A DNA stretch of 20,000 bases from CAZEVI01 sp964515615 (lineage in GTDB: Bacteria > Patescibacteriota > UBA1384 > XYA2-FULL-43-10 > CAINNR01): assembly GCA_964515615.1 (NCBI GenBank), contig CAZEVI010000012.1:1-20000 (forward strand), read 5' to 3'. The notes under the pieces were generated by a model. It made no database searches, had not been told where the DNA came from, and worked only from the letters and a program-made list of their open reading frames with translations. A program made the position numbers and the translations under genes. Position 1 is the first letter of the stretch; every line of letters begins with the position of its first letter. Of the stretch, positions 1 through 5,722 are shown one piece after another.

Positions 1-368
1 ATATTTATTGAAAAGATAACTCATTATATTAAGAGTATATAGGAGTTTTGGGCTCAGACATTCACCCCTTTAATTTTCCTCTGTCCTTCGCCCAAAGCGG
101 AAAAAGAAATTTGAAAATTTTTTAAAACAATTCCGACTGCTGTCGGAAAAAAGAAAAAGCATACATCGGCTAACACGGCATATCTGGTTCCGCTACGCTT
201 CACTCAAATTGCTACGCAACTTCAGATATGCCAATATGTTAGCCGAAATACATTTTTATCTTAGTGGGAGTTTCATGCCTTTGTACATTGAACCAAGATG
301 AAAATTTGATTTTTTAAAAAGTTTTTCCGCCTCCAGCGGGATTATTTGGGAGCTATTTTTTTAAATTC
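1..368. other. Gene-free left flank with hairpins
   Basis: No convincing coding sequence is seen here. Visible structure: an inverted repeat TTTGGGC (47-53) / GCCCAAA (90-96); a tight hairpin TTCCGAC/GTCGGAA (131-137/142-148, 4-nt loop); the long attC-like element at 167-245 (listed separately); and a small CCGC/GCGG hairpin (327-330/336-339) just before the first gene. None has a T-tract that would make it a clear + strand terminator. The hexamer ATACAT occurs on both sides of the 167-245 element (161-166 and 248-253). Confidence 0.5.
167..245 (+). repeat. attC-like imperfect hairpin, element 1
   Basis: Outer arms CGGCTAACA (167-175) and TGTTAGCCG (237-245) are perfectly complementary. Inner arms GGCATATCTG (177-186) and CAGATATGCC (223-232) are also perfect. 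Between the two stems there is 1 nt on the left and 4 nt on the right (unpaired spacer). Above the inner stem GTT (187-189) can pair with AAC (218-220), leaving an unpaired TT (221-222). The apex contains GCTACGC as a direct repeat (192-198, 211-217). The layout of AAC box, unpaired spacer, second stem with extrahelical bases and variable apex is that of an integron attC site. The R-box consensus GTTRRRY is only partly met (GTTAGCC). Confidence 0.6.
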
Positions 369-1856
369 ATGAAAATCGATAAATACATTTTAGAACTTAC
401 AATATTTGTATGCGGGGCTGTTGTTATGATATTTGAGTTAGTTGGCTCAAGGGTTCTTGGACCATACTTCGGAACCTCTATTTTTGTTTGGACTAGCTTA
501 ATAGGTATTATTTTGGGAAGTCTGAGCCTTGGCTACTATCTCGGCGGAAAAATCGCAGACAAAAAACCAAATTGTAATAGCTTGTCGATAATAATTTTTT
601 TAGCGGCAATTTCAATCGGATTAATGATTTTTATAAAAGATTTTTTACTTATTTATTTGCAAATATATTTTACAGATGTTCGAATCACTTCAGTTTTTGC
701 GTCGTTAATTTTATTTTCACCAGCCAGCGTGTTGCTAGGAATGGTATCCCCTTACGCTGTTAAGCTAAAGATAGAAAATTTAAATACTTCAGGATCAATC
801 GTGGGCAATCTTTACGCAATTTCTACAGCCGGAAGTATTATAGGAACATTTTTATCGGGTTTTTATTTAATTCCGCAGTTTGGTACAAACAAACTGCTAA
901 TTATTTTATCAATGACATTAATTTTCATTTCATTGATACTTTCCGCAAAGAAATACACCAAAATAAAACTTTCTATTTTTACTATTTTTATTATTGGCTG
1001 GTATGTGGTTATCGGACTTAATCACATATCTCAAGCAAATGGTTTTATTGACATTGACACTGCCTATAATCATATTTGGATTTATAATTACATCGACTCA
1101 AGAACAAATAAATTAGTTAAGATAATGGGGGTAAATAATGAAAACCAATCATCAATGTTTTTGGACAGTGACGAATTGGTCAATGAGTATACGAAGTATT
1201 ACCATCTGGCAAAACACTTCAATCCTAATTTTAAAAAAACATTAATGTTTGGCGGTGCAGGCTATTCATATCCGAAGGATTTTTTACTTAGATATCATGA
1301 AGCAACAATTGATGTTGTTGAAATCGACCCAAAGGTTACTGAACTCGCAAAAAAATATTTTAAATTGACAGAAAATGCTAGACTTAATATTTATCACGTG
1401 GATGGGAGGGTATATTTGAATAAAACACAGGAAAAATACGATGTAATTTTTGGTGATGCTTTTAGCTCGCATTATTCATTGCCCTACCAGCTAACAACAA
1501 AAGAAGCCGTTCAAAAAAAGTATGACATATTAAATAATAATGGAGTTGTCATACTAAACATTATCTCGGCAATCGAAGGTGAAAAAGGAAAATTTTTAAG
1601 GGCAGAATATGCCACCTACAAAAGTATTTTTCCGCAAGTTTACTTATTCCCTGTTCGGGAATACAATAATGGCTATGAAGTTCAAAACATAATGCTAATA
1701 GCATTAAAATCCAAACAAGACCAAAAGTTCACTGATACTGACCCAAAACTAAACGAATACCTGCAACACTTATGGAAAAAAGAAGTTTATATGGATTTAC
1801 CAGTTTTAACCGATAATTACGCACCAGTGGATTACTACATCAGCAAAGCAATTTAA
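369..1856 (+). CDS. Membrane-anchored spermidine-synthase-like protein
   Basis: A 495-residue protein with two parts. Residues 1-222 contain about seven hydrophobic segments (roughly 8-30, 38-60, 72-90, 105-128, 145-168, 174-192, 201-220). Residues 270-470 form a Rossmann-type aminopropyl/methyltransferase domain: a glycine loop GGAGYS (295-300), the acidic end of beta 2 in VEIDP (317-321) and GDAFSS around Asp363 at the catalytic position. This is the architecture of the fused MFS-like/spermidine synthase family. The GG.GYS loop and DAF motif match these fused proteins rather than classical SpeE, so polyamine synthesis is not proven. The ATG follows an AT-rich stretch with only a distant GGAG. 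No promoter was recognised. It is the first gene of the accessory region and is bracketed by hairpin elements 1 and 2. Confidence 0.8.
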   Translation: MKIDKYILELTIFVCGAVVMIFELVGSRVLGPYFGTSIFVWTSLIGIILGSLSLGYYLGGKIADKKPNCNSLSIIIFLAAISIGLMIFIKDFLLIYLQIYFTDVRITSVFASLILFSPASVLLGMVSPYAVKLKIENLNTSGSIVGNLYAISTAGSIIGTFLSGFYLIPQFGTNKLLIILSMTLIFISLILSAKKYTKIKLSIFTIFIIGWYVVIGLNHISQANGFIDIDTAYNHIWIYNYIDSRTNKLVKIMGVNNENQSSMFLDSDELVNEYTKYYHLAKHFNPNFKKTLMFGGAGYSYPKDFLLRYHEATIDVVEIDPKVTELAKKYFKLTENARLNIYHVDGRVYLNKTQEKYDVIFGDAFSSHYSLPYQLTTKEAVQKKYDILNNNGVVILNIISAIEGEKGKFLRAEYATYKSIFPQVYLFPVREYNNGYEVQNIMLIALKSKQDQKFTDTDPKLNEYLQHLWKKEVYMDLPVLTDNYAPVDYYISKAI

Positions 1857-1981
1857 AAAAAATAAAAATATCCCCCAAATAATCGTTTTGGCATACGGCA
1901 AAACAAAAACTTTTAAAAAAATCAAGTTTTCTAGTGCGAAAACAAAATTTAGCTTAACTAACATGGAGATAAAAATTTACA

Positions 1982-2216
1982 TCACTTAACAACGCATATC
2001 TGGTTACGAGAAATTGACTTTATTACAAACTTTCTCTTTTGCTTCGCTTCAAAAGAAAACATAATAAGGAGTGTTAATTTTTCTCCACCCAAATTTTCAT
2101 CCCTTAATTTTGATGAAGATTTAGATACAAAGTGCATTAATAAATATCAGCCTATAATAAAAAGTTTAGTCCTATAAAACGGGATGAAAACTTCAGATAT
2201 GGGCGACGTTATGTGA
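1982..2216 (+). repeat. attC-like imperfect hairpin, element 2 (long apex)
   Basis: Outer arms TCACTTAAC (1982-1990) and GTTATGTGA (2208-2216) pair with one mismatch. Inner arms CATATCTG (1995-2002) and CAGATATG (2194-2201) are perfect. GTT (2003-2005) pairs with AAC (2189-2191), leaving TT (2192-2193) unpaired exactly as in element 1. The apex is about 180 nt and itself structured: TTTTCATCCC (2094-2103) pairs with GGGATGAAAA (2181-2190), and further small hairpins lie near 2009-2060. The inner stem sequence is shared with element 1 while the apex is unrelated. That is what a variable terminal structure in an attC site would look like. Confidence 0.6.
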
Positions 2217-2253
2217 AATAGCCAGAAATTTCTTTATTAATTTAATGATTTTT

Positions 2254-2294
2254 TTGGCAATTTATTTCGGGTCGAACATAATTTGTAGTATAAT
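2254..2294 (+). promoter_or_regulatory. Promoter of the acidic repeat-protein gene
   Basis: TTGGCA (2254-2259) is followed after exactly 17 bases by CATAAT (2277-2282). A perfect TATAAT lies slightly further down (2289-2294). Either -10 gives a leader of only about 15-30 nt before the ATG at 2317, which has no Shine-Dalgarno. Confidence 0.6.
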
Positions 2295-2316
2295 TTAACC
2301 AATTAACCACAATACT

Positions 2317-2616
2317 ATGTCAGAACAATTCAACCCCGAACAAATGCCTCATGAAGATATAATTGAAGGAAGTGAGGAGATGAGACTACATATGGCTCAA
2401 GAGCTAGGCCTACCTCAAGACGCATCATGGGACGATGTTATAAATGCAGAGGATGAACACATAAGAAGTTCTTCTGCAAAAGTGCTTGGTCTCCCTGAAG
2501 ACGCGTCTTTCAAGCAAATTAACGAAGCAGAAAATGGTGAAAGTGATAGAGTGTCTAGTACATTATTATTAGGGCTAAACCGAGATGCTAGTTACGCCGA
2601 GATAGTCGCAAAATGA
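2317..2616 (+). CDS. Small acidic protein with three tandem repeats
   Basis: This 99-residue acidic protein has no signal peptide or membrane segment. It is built from three copies of a unit of about 27 residues: LGLPQDASWDDVINAE (30-45), LGLPEDASFKQINEAE (57-72) and LGLNRDASYAEIVAK (85-99). The core LGLP.DASW resembles the turn at the start of small helical repeats, but I do not recognise a named family and assign no function. The protein ends inside the third unit. The gene has its own promoter and a very short leader without a ribosome binding site. It sits as a single gene between hairpin elements 2 and 3, as a cassette would. Its stop overlaps a possible ATG (ATGA at 2613-2616) for a tiny downstream frame. 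Confidence 0.65.
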   Translation: MSEQFNPEQMPHEDIIEGSEEMRLHMAQELGLPQDASWDDVINAEDEHIRSSSAKVLGLPEDASFKQINEAENGESDRVSSTLLLGLNRDASYAEIVAK

Positions 2617-2717
2617 CAAGAGAACAAAAACGATCTTCATGCGAAAATTTGGAAACAAATGCGTCAGAAATAAATTGCCAAAACATAAGGAGGGAAATTT
2701 CTGGCTACATCATATAA
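2613..2717 (+). CDS. Possible 34-residue ORF ending in hairpin element 3
   Basis: An ATG overlaps the stop of the upstream gene (ATGA). The frame runs 34 codons and terminates at TAA 2715-2717, which is part of the TAAC box opening hairpin element 3. Coupled start and stop inside the AAC box fit a cassette layout. The product (start MTREQKRSS) shows no recognisable motif, and no codon-use argument can be made at this length. It may simply be the eroded end of something else. Confidence 0.2.
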   Translation: MTREQKRSSCENLETNASEINCQNIRREISGYII

Positions 2718-2834
2718 CACTGCGTATGCGGAGAAGGATTGCTCCGTACCTCCGCAAGCCTTCGCCAATATTGCGCGAGTGTGGTCTAACGGCTATTATA
2801 CACCCCGCAACTTCGCATACACTTAAACACTATA
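2713..2834 (+). repeat. attC-like hairpin, element 3 (degenerate right box)
   Basis: TATAAC (2713-2718) opens the element. GTATGCG (2724-2730) pairs with CGCATAC (2814-2820), and AAC-TT (2809-2813) immediately precedes the right arm as in elements 1 and 2. The expected closing GTTATA reads ACTATA (2829-2834), so the right outer box looks decayed. The apex holds nested GC-rich stems, e.g. GCGGAG (2727-2732) with CTCCGC further on. The element fills most of the space between the repeat-protein gene and the broken DUF5680 gene. Confidence 0.45.
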
Positions 2835-2874
2835 CGCAATTCAAAAAATATTTTTCTTTTTATAAACAACAAGT

Positions 2875-3379
2875 ATGATTGATAAAAAAACGGCTTTGTA
2901 AATTTCTTGTAGAAGCAAAAAAATCTATTTATGCCGCAGGAGAAACGGCCAAAAAAATTATCGAGGCAGACAAATCAACGACATTAATTTTTGAGAACGG
3001 CGACTTAAGGTATCACGATAATTATTTCGGTGGCGAACCTTTTGGTGGCCGTGAGGTAGTCTTTCTGCAAAACGAGCCTTACATAATGACTTACTATGGT
3101 TTGGTTGATGAGTCTATTCAAGATTTTTAACCTGTTTACAAAGTTTTGCAGAAAGCCTTGTCGTTGATTCCAAAAGATTGTCCTTTCCGTGGTCCAAAAG
3201 AATATATAGACGGTGATTTTATTTATAAGAACGCTTATACCGGCGAAATCGACAATTTTTTTGGCGAGGAAACAATAAGTTCTGCTGATGGAAATGAAAT
3301 TTACAAAACGAAGTATATCGGAGGTTTTGTGTGTCAAAGAAAACAGAAAATAAATTTTACATCCGATAACACAGAGTAA
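2875..3379 (+). pseudogene. DUF5680-type protein gene, broken by stop and frameshift
   Basis: Two adjacent stretches in one frame (2879-3127 and 3131-3379) together encode a DUF5680-like protein of about 165 residues. The N-terminal half has FLVEAKKSIYAAGE and RYHDNYFGGEPFGGREVVF; the C-terminal half has PFRGPKEYIDGDFIY and the closing YKTKYIGGF. The halves are separated by one in-frame TAA (3128-3130) between SIQDF and PVYKVLQKAL, with homologous-looking sequence continuing straight through. The start is also damaged. The natural ATG at 2875 is one base out of frame because of a run of seven A's (2882-2888); with six A's it reads MIDKKRLCKFL. A TTG at 2879 is the only in-frame alternative. 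The final TAA lies inside the AAC box of hairpin element 4. The family's role is unknown to me. Confidence 0.75.
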
Positions 3380-3448
3380 ACGGTTCAGAAATTTTGCGCA
3401 ATTATATTTCAAGGTATGCAAAATTTCTTGACCCAAATTCGTTTACTC
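3374..3448 (+). repeat. attC-like imperfect hairpin, element 4
   Basis: Outer arms GAGTAAACG (3374-3382) and CGTTTACTC (3440-3448) are perfectly complementary. Inner arms AGAAATTTTGC (3387-3397) and GCAAAATTTCT (3418-3428) are an 11-bp perfect match around a 20-nt apex. GGT (3382-3384) can also pair with ACC (3431-3433) across a 2x2 mismatch, leaving about six extra unpaired bases on the right. The sequence differs from elements 1-3 but the architecture is the same. The stop codon of the DUF5680 gene (3377-3379) is part of the left box. Confidence 0.55.
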
Positions 3449-3542
3449 CGATACATTAAGAGAAATAATTTTCAGAGCTAAAAGTTTGTAGGGGCTTAAG
3501 AGTTTTCAAAAACTATATAAAAAGCAAGATATTTATTACTGT

Positions 3543-3917
3543 ATGAGCAACTTCATTGTCAAAAAGAAAAGTAGCATCCACGGAATTGGAATCTTCACAG
3601 AACAATATATTAAGAAAAATGCTGTTTTTTACGAAGTTCCAACAGACGTAATTTCAAATGTGTCCAAACCAAATTGGGCGCATATCGGGAAAAACATGTG
3701 GGTTTCAGATGAAAAAATTTTAAATTATATTAACCATTCTTGCGATTCCAATTCTAGATTAGATATTTCAGACCTTCCTAAGTTGATTGCTAAAAGATTC
3801 ATTAAATCTGGTGAAGAAATCACTGTCGATTATAATGATACTGAAAAGAACGGCAAGAAAGTTCCGTGCAATTGTAAAACTAAAAATTGCAGAAAACATT
3901 TTTTGAGAATAATATAA
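3543..3917 (+). CDS. SET-domain protein (putative lysine methyltransferase)
   Basis: The 124-residue product is almost only a SET domain. The N-terminal SIHGIGIFTEQYIKKN matches the GxGxFA-type SET-N motif. NYINHSCDSN (about 61-70) is the NHSC.PN signature of the S-adenosylmethionine/substrate pocket. GEEITVDYN (about 91-99) contains the catalytic tyrosine. A cysteine-rich tail CNCKTKNCRKHF is post-SET-like and may bind zinc. Such stand-alone SET proteins occur in bacteria as well as eukaryotes and methylate protein lysines; the substrate here is unknown. All key residues are present, so it looks functional. The ATG at 3543 has no Shine-Dalgarno. It overlaps the start of the degenerate membrane-protein frame behind it and follows hairpin element 4 by about 95 bases. 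Confidence 0.85.
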   Translation: MSNFIVKKKSSIHGIGIFTEQYIKKNAVFYEVPTDVISNVSKPNWAHIGKNMWVSDEKILNYINHSCDSNSRLDISDLPKLIAKRFIKSGEEITVDYNDTEKNGKKVPCNCKTKNCRKHFLRII

Positions 3918-4173
3918 CTTGGCAAGATGCAGTAATTACAACCGCAAGTGTTCTTTTTTCTCTTTCGCTTCTTCCGCAGATTTATTTTGGTTTCAAAGAA
4001 AAAAACGGTCCGATTAAATTTCAAACTTCAATTCAACATTAATTGGAATGTTTGCAATTTCAGTTGCTTTCTGAAGTCTGTCACTTTGGTATTCAGCGAC
4101 TATGGCAATTATTACCGGGCTTCTTTGGCTGGTGCTATTTTTTCAACGACTGATTTACAATAAATTAAAATGA
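3914..4173 (+). pseudogene. Remnant of a small PQ-loop/SemiSWEET-like membrane protein
   Basis: Reading from ATA at 3914 gives ITWQDAVITTASVLFSLSLLPQIYFGFKEK, and continuing on the next frame from 4036 gives TLIGMFAISVAF, a TGA stop (4072-4074) and SLSLWYSATMAIITG, ending LIYNKLK at 4173. Together these resemble a roughly 85-residue three-helix membrane protein of the MTWQD...LLP type common in CPR genomes, similar in size and PQ pattern to SemiSWEET-like proteins (family assignment tentative). Lesions: the start is ATA, one base is missing near 4034-4036, and there is one in-frame TGA. The final TGA overlaps the ATG of the DUF2164 gene (ATGA at 4170-4173), so the two once formed a coupled pair. 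Confidence 0.7.
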
Positions 4174-4412
4174 ATAAAAAAGAAATCGAGTTAAAAAACG
4201 AAGAAAAGAAAATACTAATTTCTGATATTAAAGAATTTTTCCTGTATGAATTCGATGAAAACATTGGAGATCTCCGAGCTGAAATTGTTTTGGATTTTTT
4301 CTTAAAGAAAATCGGTCCGAAAATATATAATCGTGGCGTCAGCGATGCCCGCAAATGGTTTCGGGGAAAATTTGAAGACCTAGATGCTGATTTTTATTTG
4401 ATCGAAAAATAA
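4170..4412 (+). CDS. DUF2164 family protein
   Basis: The 80-residue product matches DUF2164 along its length: a charged helical N-terminus, then ISDIKEFFLYEFDENIGDL, the signature AEIVLDFFLKKIGPKIYNRGV and a C-terminal DA.KW......D.DAD tail. It has no membrane segment or signal. The biochemical role of DUF2164 is not known to me. The start ATG overlaps the stop of the decayed upstream frame, so translation was probably coupled to a gene that no longer reads through. Its own ribosome binding site is not evident. It is the last + strand gene before the 43-nt palindrome and the oppositely oriented core genes. Confidence 0.85.
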   Translation: MNKKEIELKNEEKKILISDIKEFFLYEFDENIGDLRAEIVLDFFLKKIGPKIYNRGVSDARKWFRGKFEDLDADFYLIEK

Positions 4413-4440
4413 TTCACAGGTTTGTATATATATCAAGATG

Positions 4441-4483
4441 AATTACGCAAATATCCGCCATGCTGGCGGATATTTGCGTAATT
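4441..4483. terminator. 43-nt perfect palindrome between convergent genes
   Basis: A 20-bp stem without mismatch (4441-4460 with 4464-4483) closes on a TGC loop; the central part is ATATCCGCCA/TGGCGGATAT. It lies between the stops of the DUF2164 gene (4412, +) and rplY (4495, -), the place for a bidirectional terminator. A weak T-rich tail (TTTTGTGG) follows on the + side and none on the - side. The stem is long and perfect for a terminator, so another role is possible. Confidence 0.6.
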
Positions 4484-4494
4484 TTGTGGTTATA

Positions 4495-5214
4495 TTATTC
4501 AGACTTTTCTTTAGGTTGTTCGGAAACTTCGCTTCCGGTATTTCTATTGTCTTCTTCGCCTTCCACACCCCCTTCGCTTTCTTCCGGCTTTTTACCCTCA
4601 ACTTCAACCGCTTCGACATCTTCTTTAACCTCTTCTTCAAGTTCAGCCAATTCTTCTTCGCTTCTTGGCGGCTGAATTAAAAAGATAACTTCTTCTGGAT
4701 CATCCAAAATCTCGACTCCGGCTGGCACTTTCAAATCAGAAACCTTAACAACGTCGTCAAAAGTTTTGAGAATGGAAATGTCAACTTCAATTTCCGGGAT
4801 AAGATCAGTCGGCAAACATTCAACTTCAACTTCATCTCGATTTGTAATGAGCGCACCTTCAAGATCAATAACCGCCGGAGATTCGCCGATTTCTTTAATT
4901 GGGATTGCAGTTTTAATCTTTTGTTTCATATTGACTTTGTAAAAATCAATGTGAATAATTTCACTATTTACTGGATGAGTTTGAACATTGTGAACTAAAA
5001 CTTTAATTTCCGGATTATTATCAATTTTTAATTTGATTAACGCCGACTCTCCGGCTTCGGAGAATACTTTGTTAAAAGTTCCAACGCCAACAGAAATTGG
5101 AAGATTTTTAAAATCATTCCCGTAAACAATTGCCGGAATTATTTTTGATCGGCGCAAATTTTTTGCTTTTTCATTTGTCCGAACAGAAGCACTAAGTTCG
5201 TATTCTTCTACCAT
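4495..5214 (-). CDS. rplY: 50S ribosomal protein L25 (TL5/CTC type)
   Basis: The 239-residue protein has the L25 domain at 1-95 (ELSASVRTNEKAKNLRRSKIIPAIVYG, binding 5S rRNA) followed by the CTC/TL5 beta domain at about 98-185 (HIDFYKVNMKQKIKTAIPI, ending EEVIFLIQPP). From about residue 188 it is a very acidic, Glu/Gly-rich tail of some 50 residues, which is presumably disordered. It is preceded by the zinc-ribbon gene with only 3 bases between them, so the two form an operon driven by the promoter at 5524-5552. The tail's strong base bias explains the long open frames on the opposite strand. Confidence 0.93.
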   Translation of the reverse strand: MVEEYELSASVRTNEKAKNLRRSKIIPAIVYGNDFKNLPISVGVGTFNKVFSEAGESALIKLKIDNNPEIKVLVHNVQTHPVNSEIIHIDFYKVNMKQKIKTAIPIKEIGESPAVIDLEGALITNRDEVEVECLPTDLIPEIEVDISILKTFDDVVKVSDLKVPAGVEILDDPEEVIFLIQPPRSEEELAELEEEVKEDVEAVEVEGKKPEESEGGVEGEEDNRNTGSEVSEQPKEKSE

Positions 5215-5217
5215 AAT

Positions 5218-5508
5218 TTATCCGATTATCTCTTTTAATTTTTTGGCCTTTGAAATAATTTTGTGAGCTAAAATAATATCGTCTGGGGAAATGGATTCTT
5301 TTGACAAAGGTTGTTCAATCGATAATCCGCTAACAGCAACAGTGGCCAAAAGCGGCAAGTGCATTTGACAATTCAACTGAAGAAAATAAATGCTACCAGT
5401 AAAATTGATTAAATGAATTTCATCAAAAGCATATCGTTTGCCACAACGCGGACAACGAATATTTTTTTGAATCTCTTGAAACACTTTTTGTAATTTTATT
5501 GGATTCAT
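5218..5508 (-). CDS. Small zinc-ribbon-like protein
   Basis: The 96-residue protein has CPRC at 19-22 and CQMH at 47-50, spaced as a CxxC...CxxH zinc-binding site. The region between them is beta-like (DEIHLINFTGSIYFLQLNC), and a helical, lysine-rich C-terminus follows. It has no membrane segment. I do not recognise a named family. The tight coupling to rplY (3-nt gap) suggests a ribosome- or RNA-related role, but that is inference only. The promoter places the transcription start about 8-9 nt before the ATG, so the mRNA is nearly leaderless. Confidence 0.7.
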   Translation of the reverse strand: MNPIKLQKVFQEIQKNIRCPRCGKRYAFDEIHLINFTGSIYFLQLNCQMHLPLLATVAVSGLSIEQPLSKESISPDDIILAHKIISKAKKLKEIIG

Positions 5509-5523
5509 TTCTTATACTAATAA

Positions 5524-5552
5524 ATTCTAGCCGATTGGGAAAGCAAAGTCAA
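5524..5552 (-). promoter_or_regulatory. Promoter of the zinc-ribbon/rplY operon
   Basis: On the minus strand TTGACT (5552-5547) and TAGAAT (5529-5524) are separated by exactly 17 bases. The ATG lies 15 bases past the -10 box, which leaves room for only a very short leader and no Shine-Dalgarno. Confidence 0.75.
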
Positions 5553-5722
5553 CACTTGTCGGGTGACGGCGTCAAATACTCAATGATTAATTTGCAAAAA
5601 AAAGAGATTTTTGTGTTTAATAATTTTTTGATTTCTTTGTAATTCAGCATTTACGATTTGTGATTTTGAGTCCTTGCATATCTAACTTTCTGGCCTGCTA
5701 AATTCACTGCATTTAATTTTCT

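Larger units (their letters stand above)
1857..2316. other. Gene-free spacer dominated by hairpin element 2
   Basis: No coding sequence is supported. The first 125 bases are AT-rich, with a weak GTTTTG/CAAAAC inverted repeat near 1885-1906 that could act as a poor terminator. Bases 1982-2216 form hairpin element 2. The last 60 bases carry the promoter of the next gene. Confidence 0.5.

Noticed and set aside
131..148. Terminator for an upstream gene
   Set aside because: The TTCCGAC/GTCGGAA hairpin is followed by A's on the + strand, not T's, and no gene is seen to its left.
1284..1472. 62-codon minus-strand frame inside the spermidine-synthase-like gene
   Set aside because: It is a shadow of the methyltransferase domain with no independent support.
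2639..2878. 79-codon open frame over hairpin element 3
   Set aside because: It runs through the GC-rich stems of the element and its product has no family features; the open frame is explained by the repeat.
3128..3130. Programmed readthrough of TAA in the DUF5680 gene
   Set aside because: No supporting context is visible and the start region also carries a frame lesion, so decay or a sequencing error is simpler.
167..3448. CRISPR array
   Set aside because: The repeats differ in sequence, are unevenly spaced by whole genes, and no short direct-repeat/spacer pattern or cas gene is present.
4072..4074. In-frame TGA that could mean UGA recoding (Gly or Trp), as in some CPR lineages
   Set aside because: The same frame also has a one-base deletion and an ATA start, and other genes use TGA as a normal stop (e.g. 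the overlapping ends of galE and the repeat protein).
4438..4680. Open frames opposite the rplY tail
   Set aside because: They mirror the Glu-rich codons of the L25 acidic tail and read as Phe/Leu/Ser-rich nonsense.
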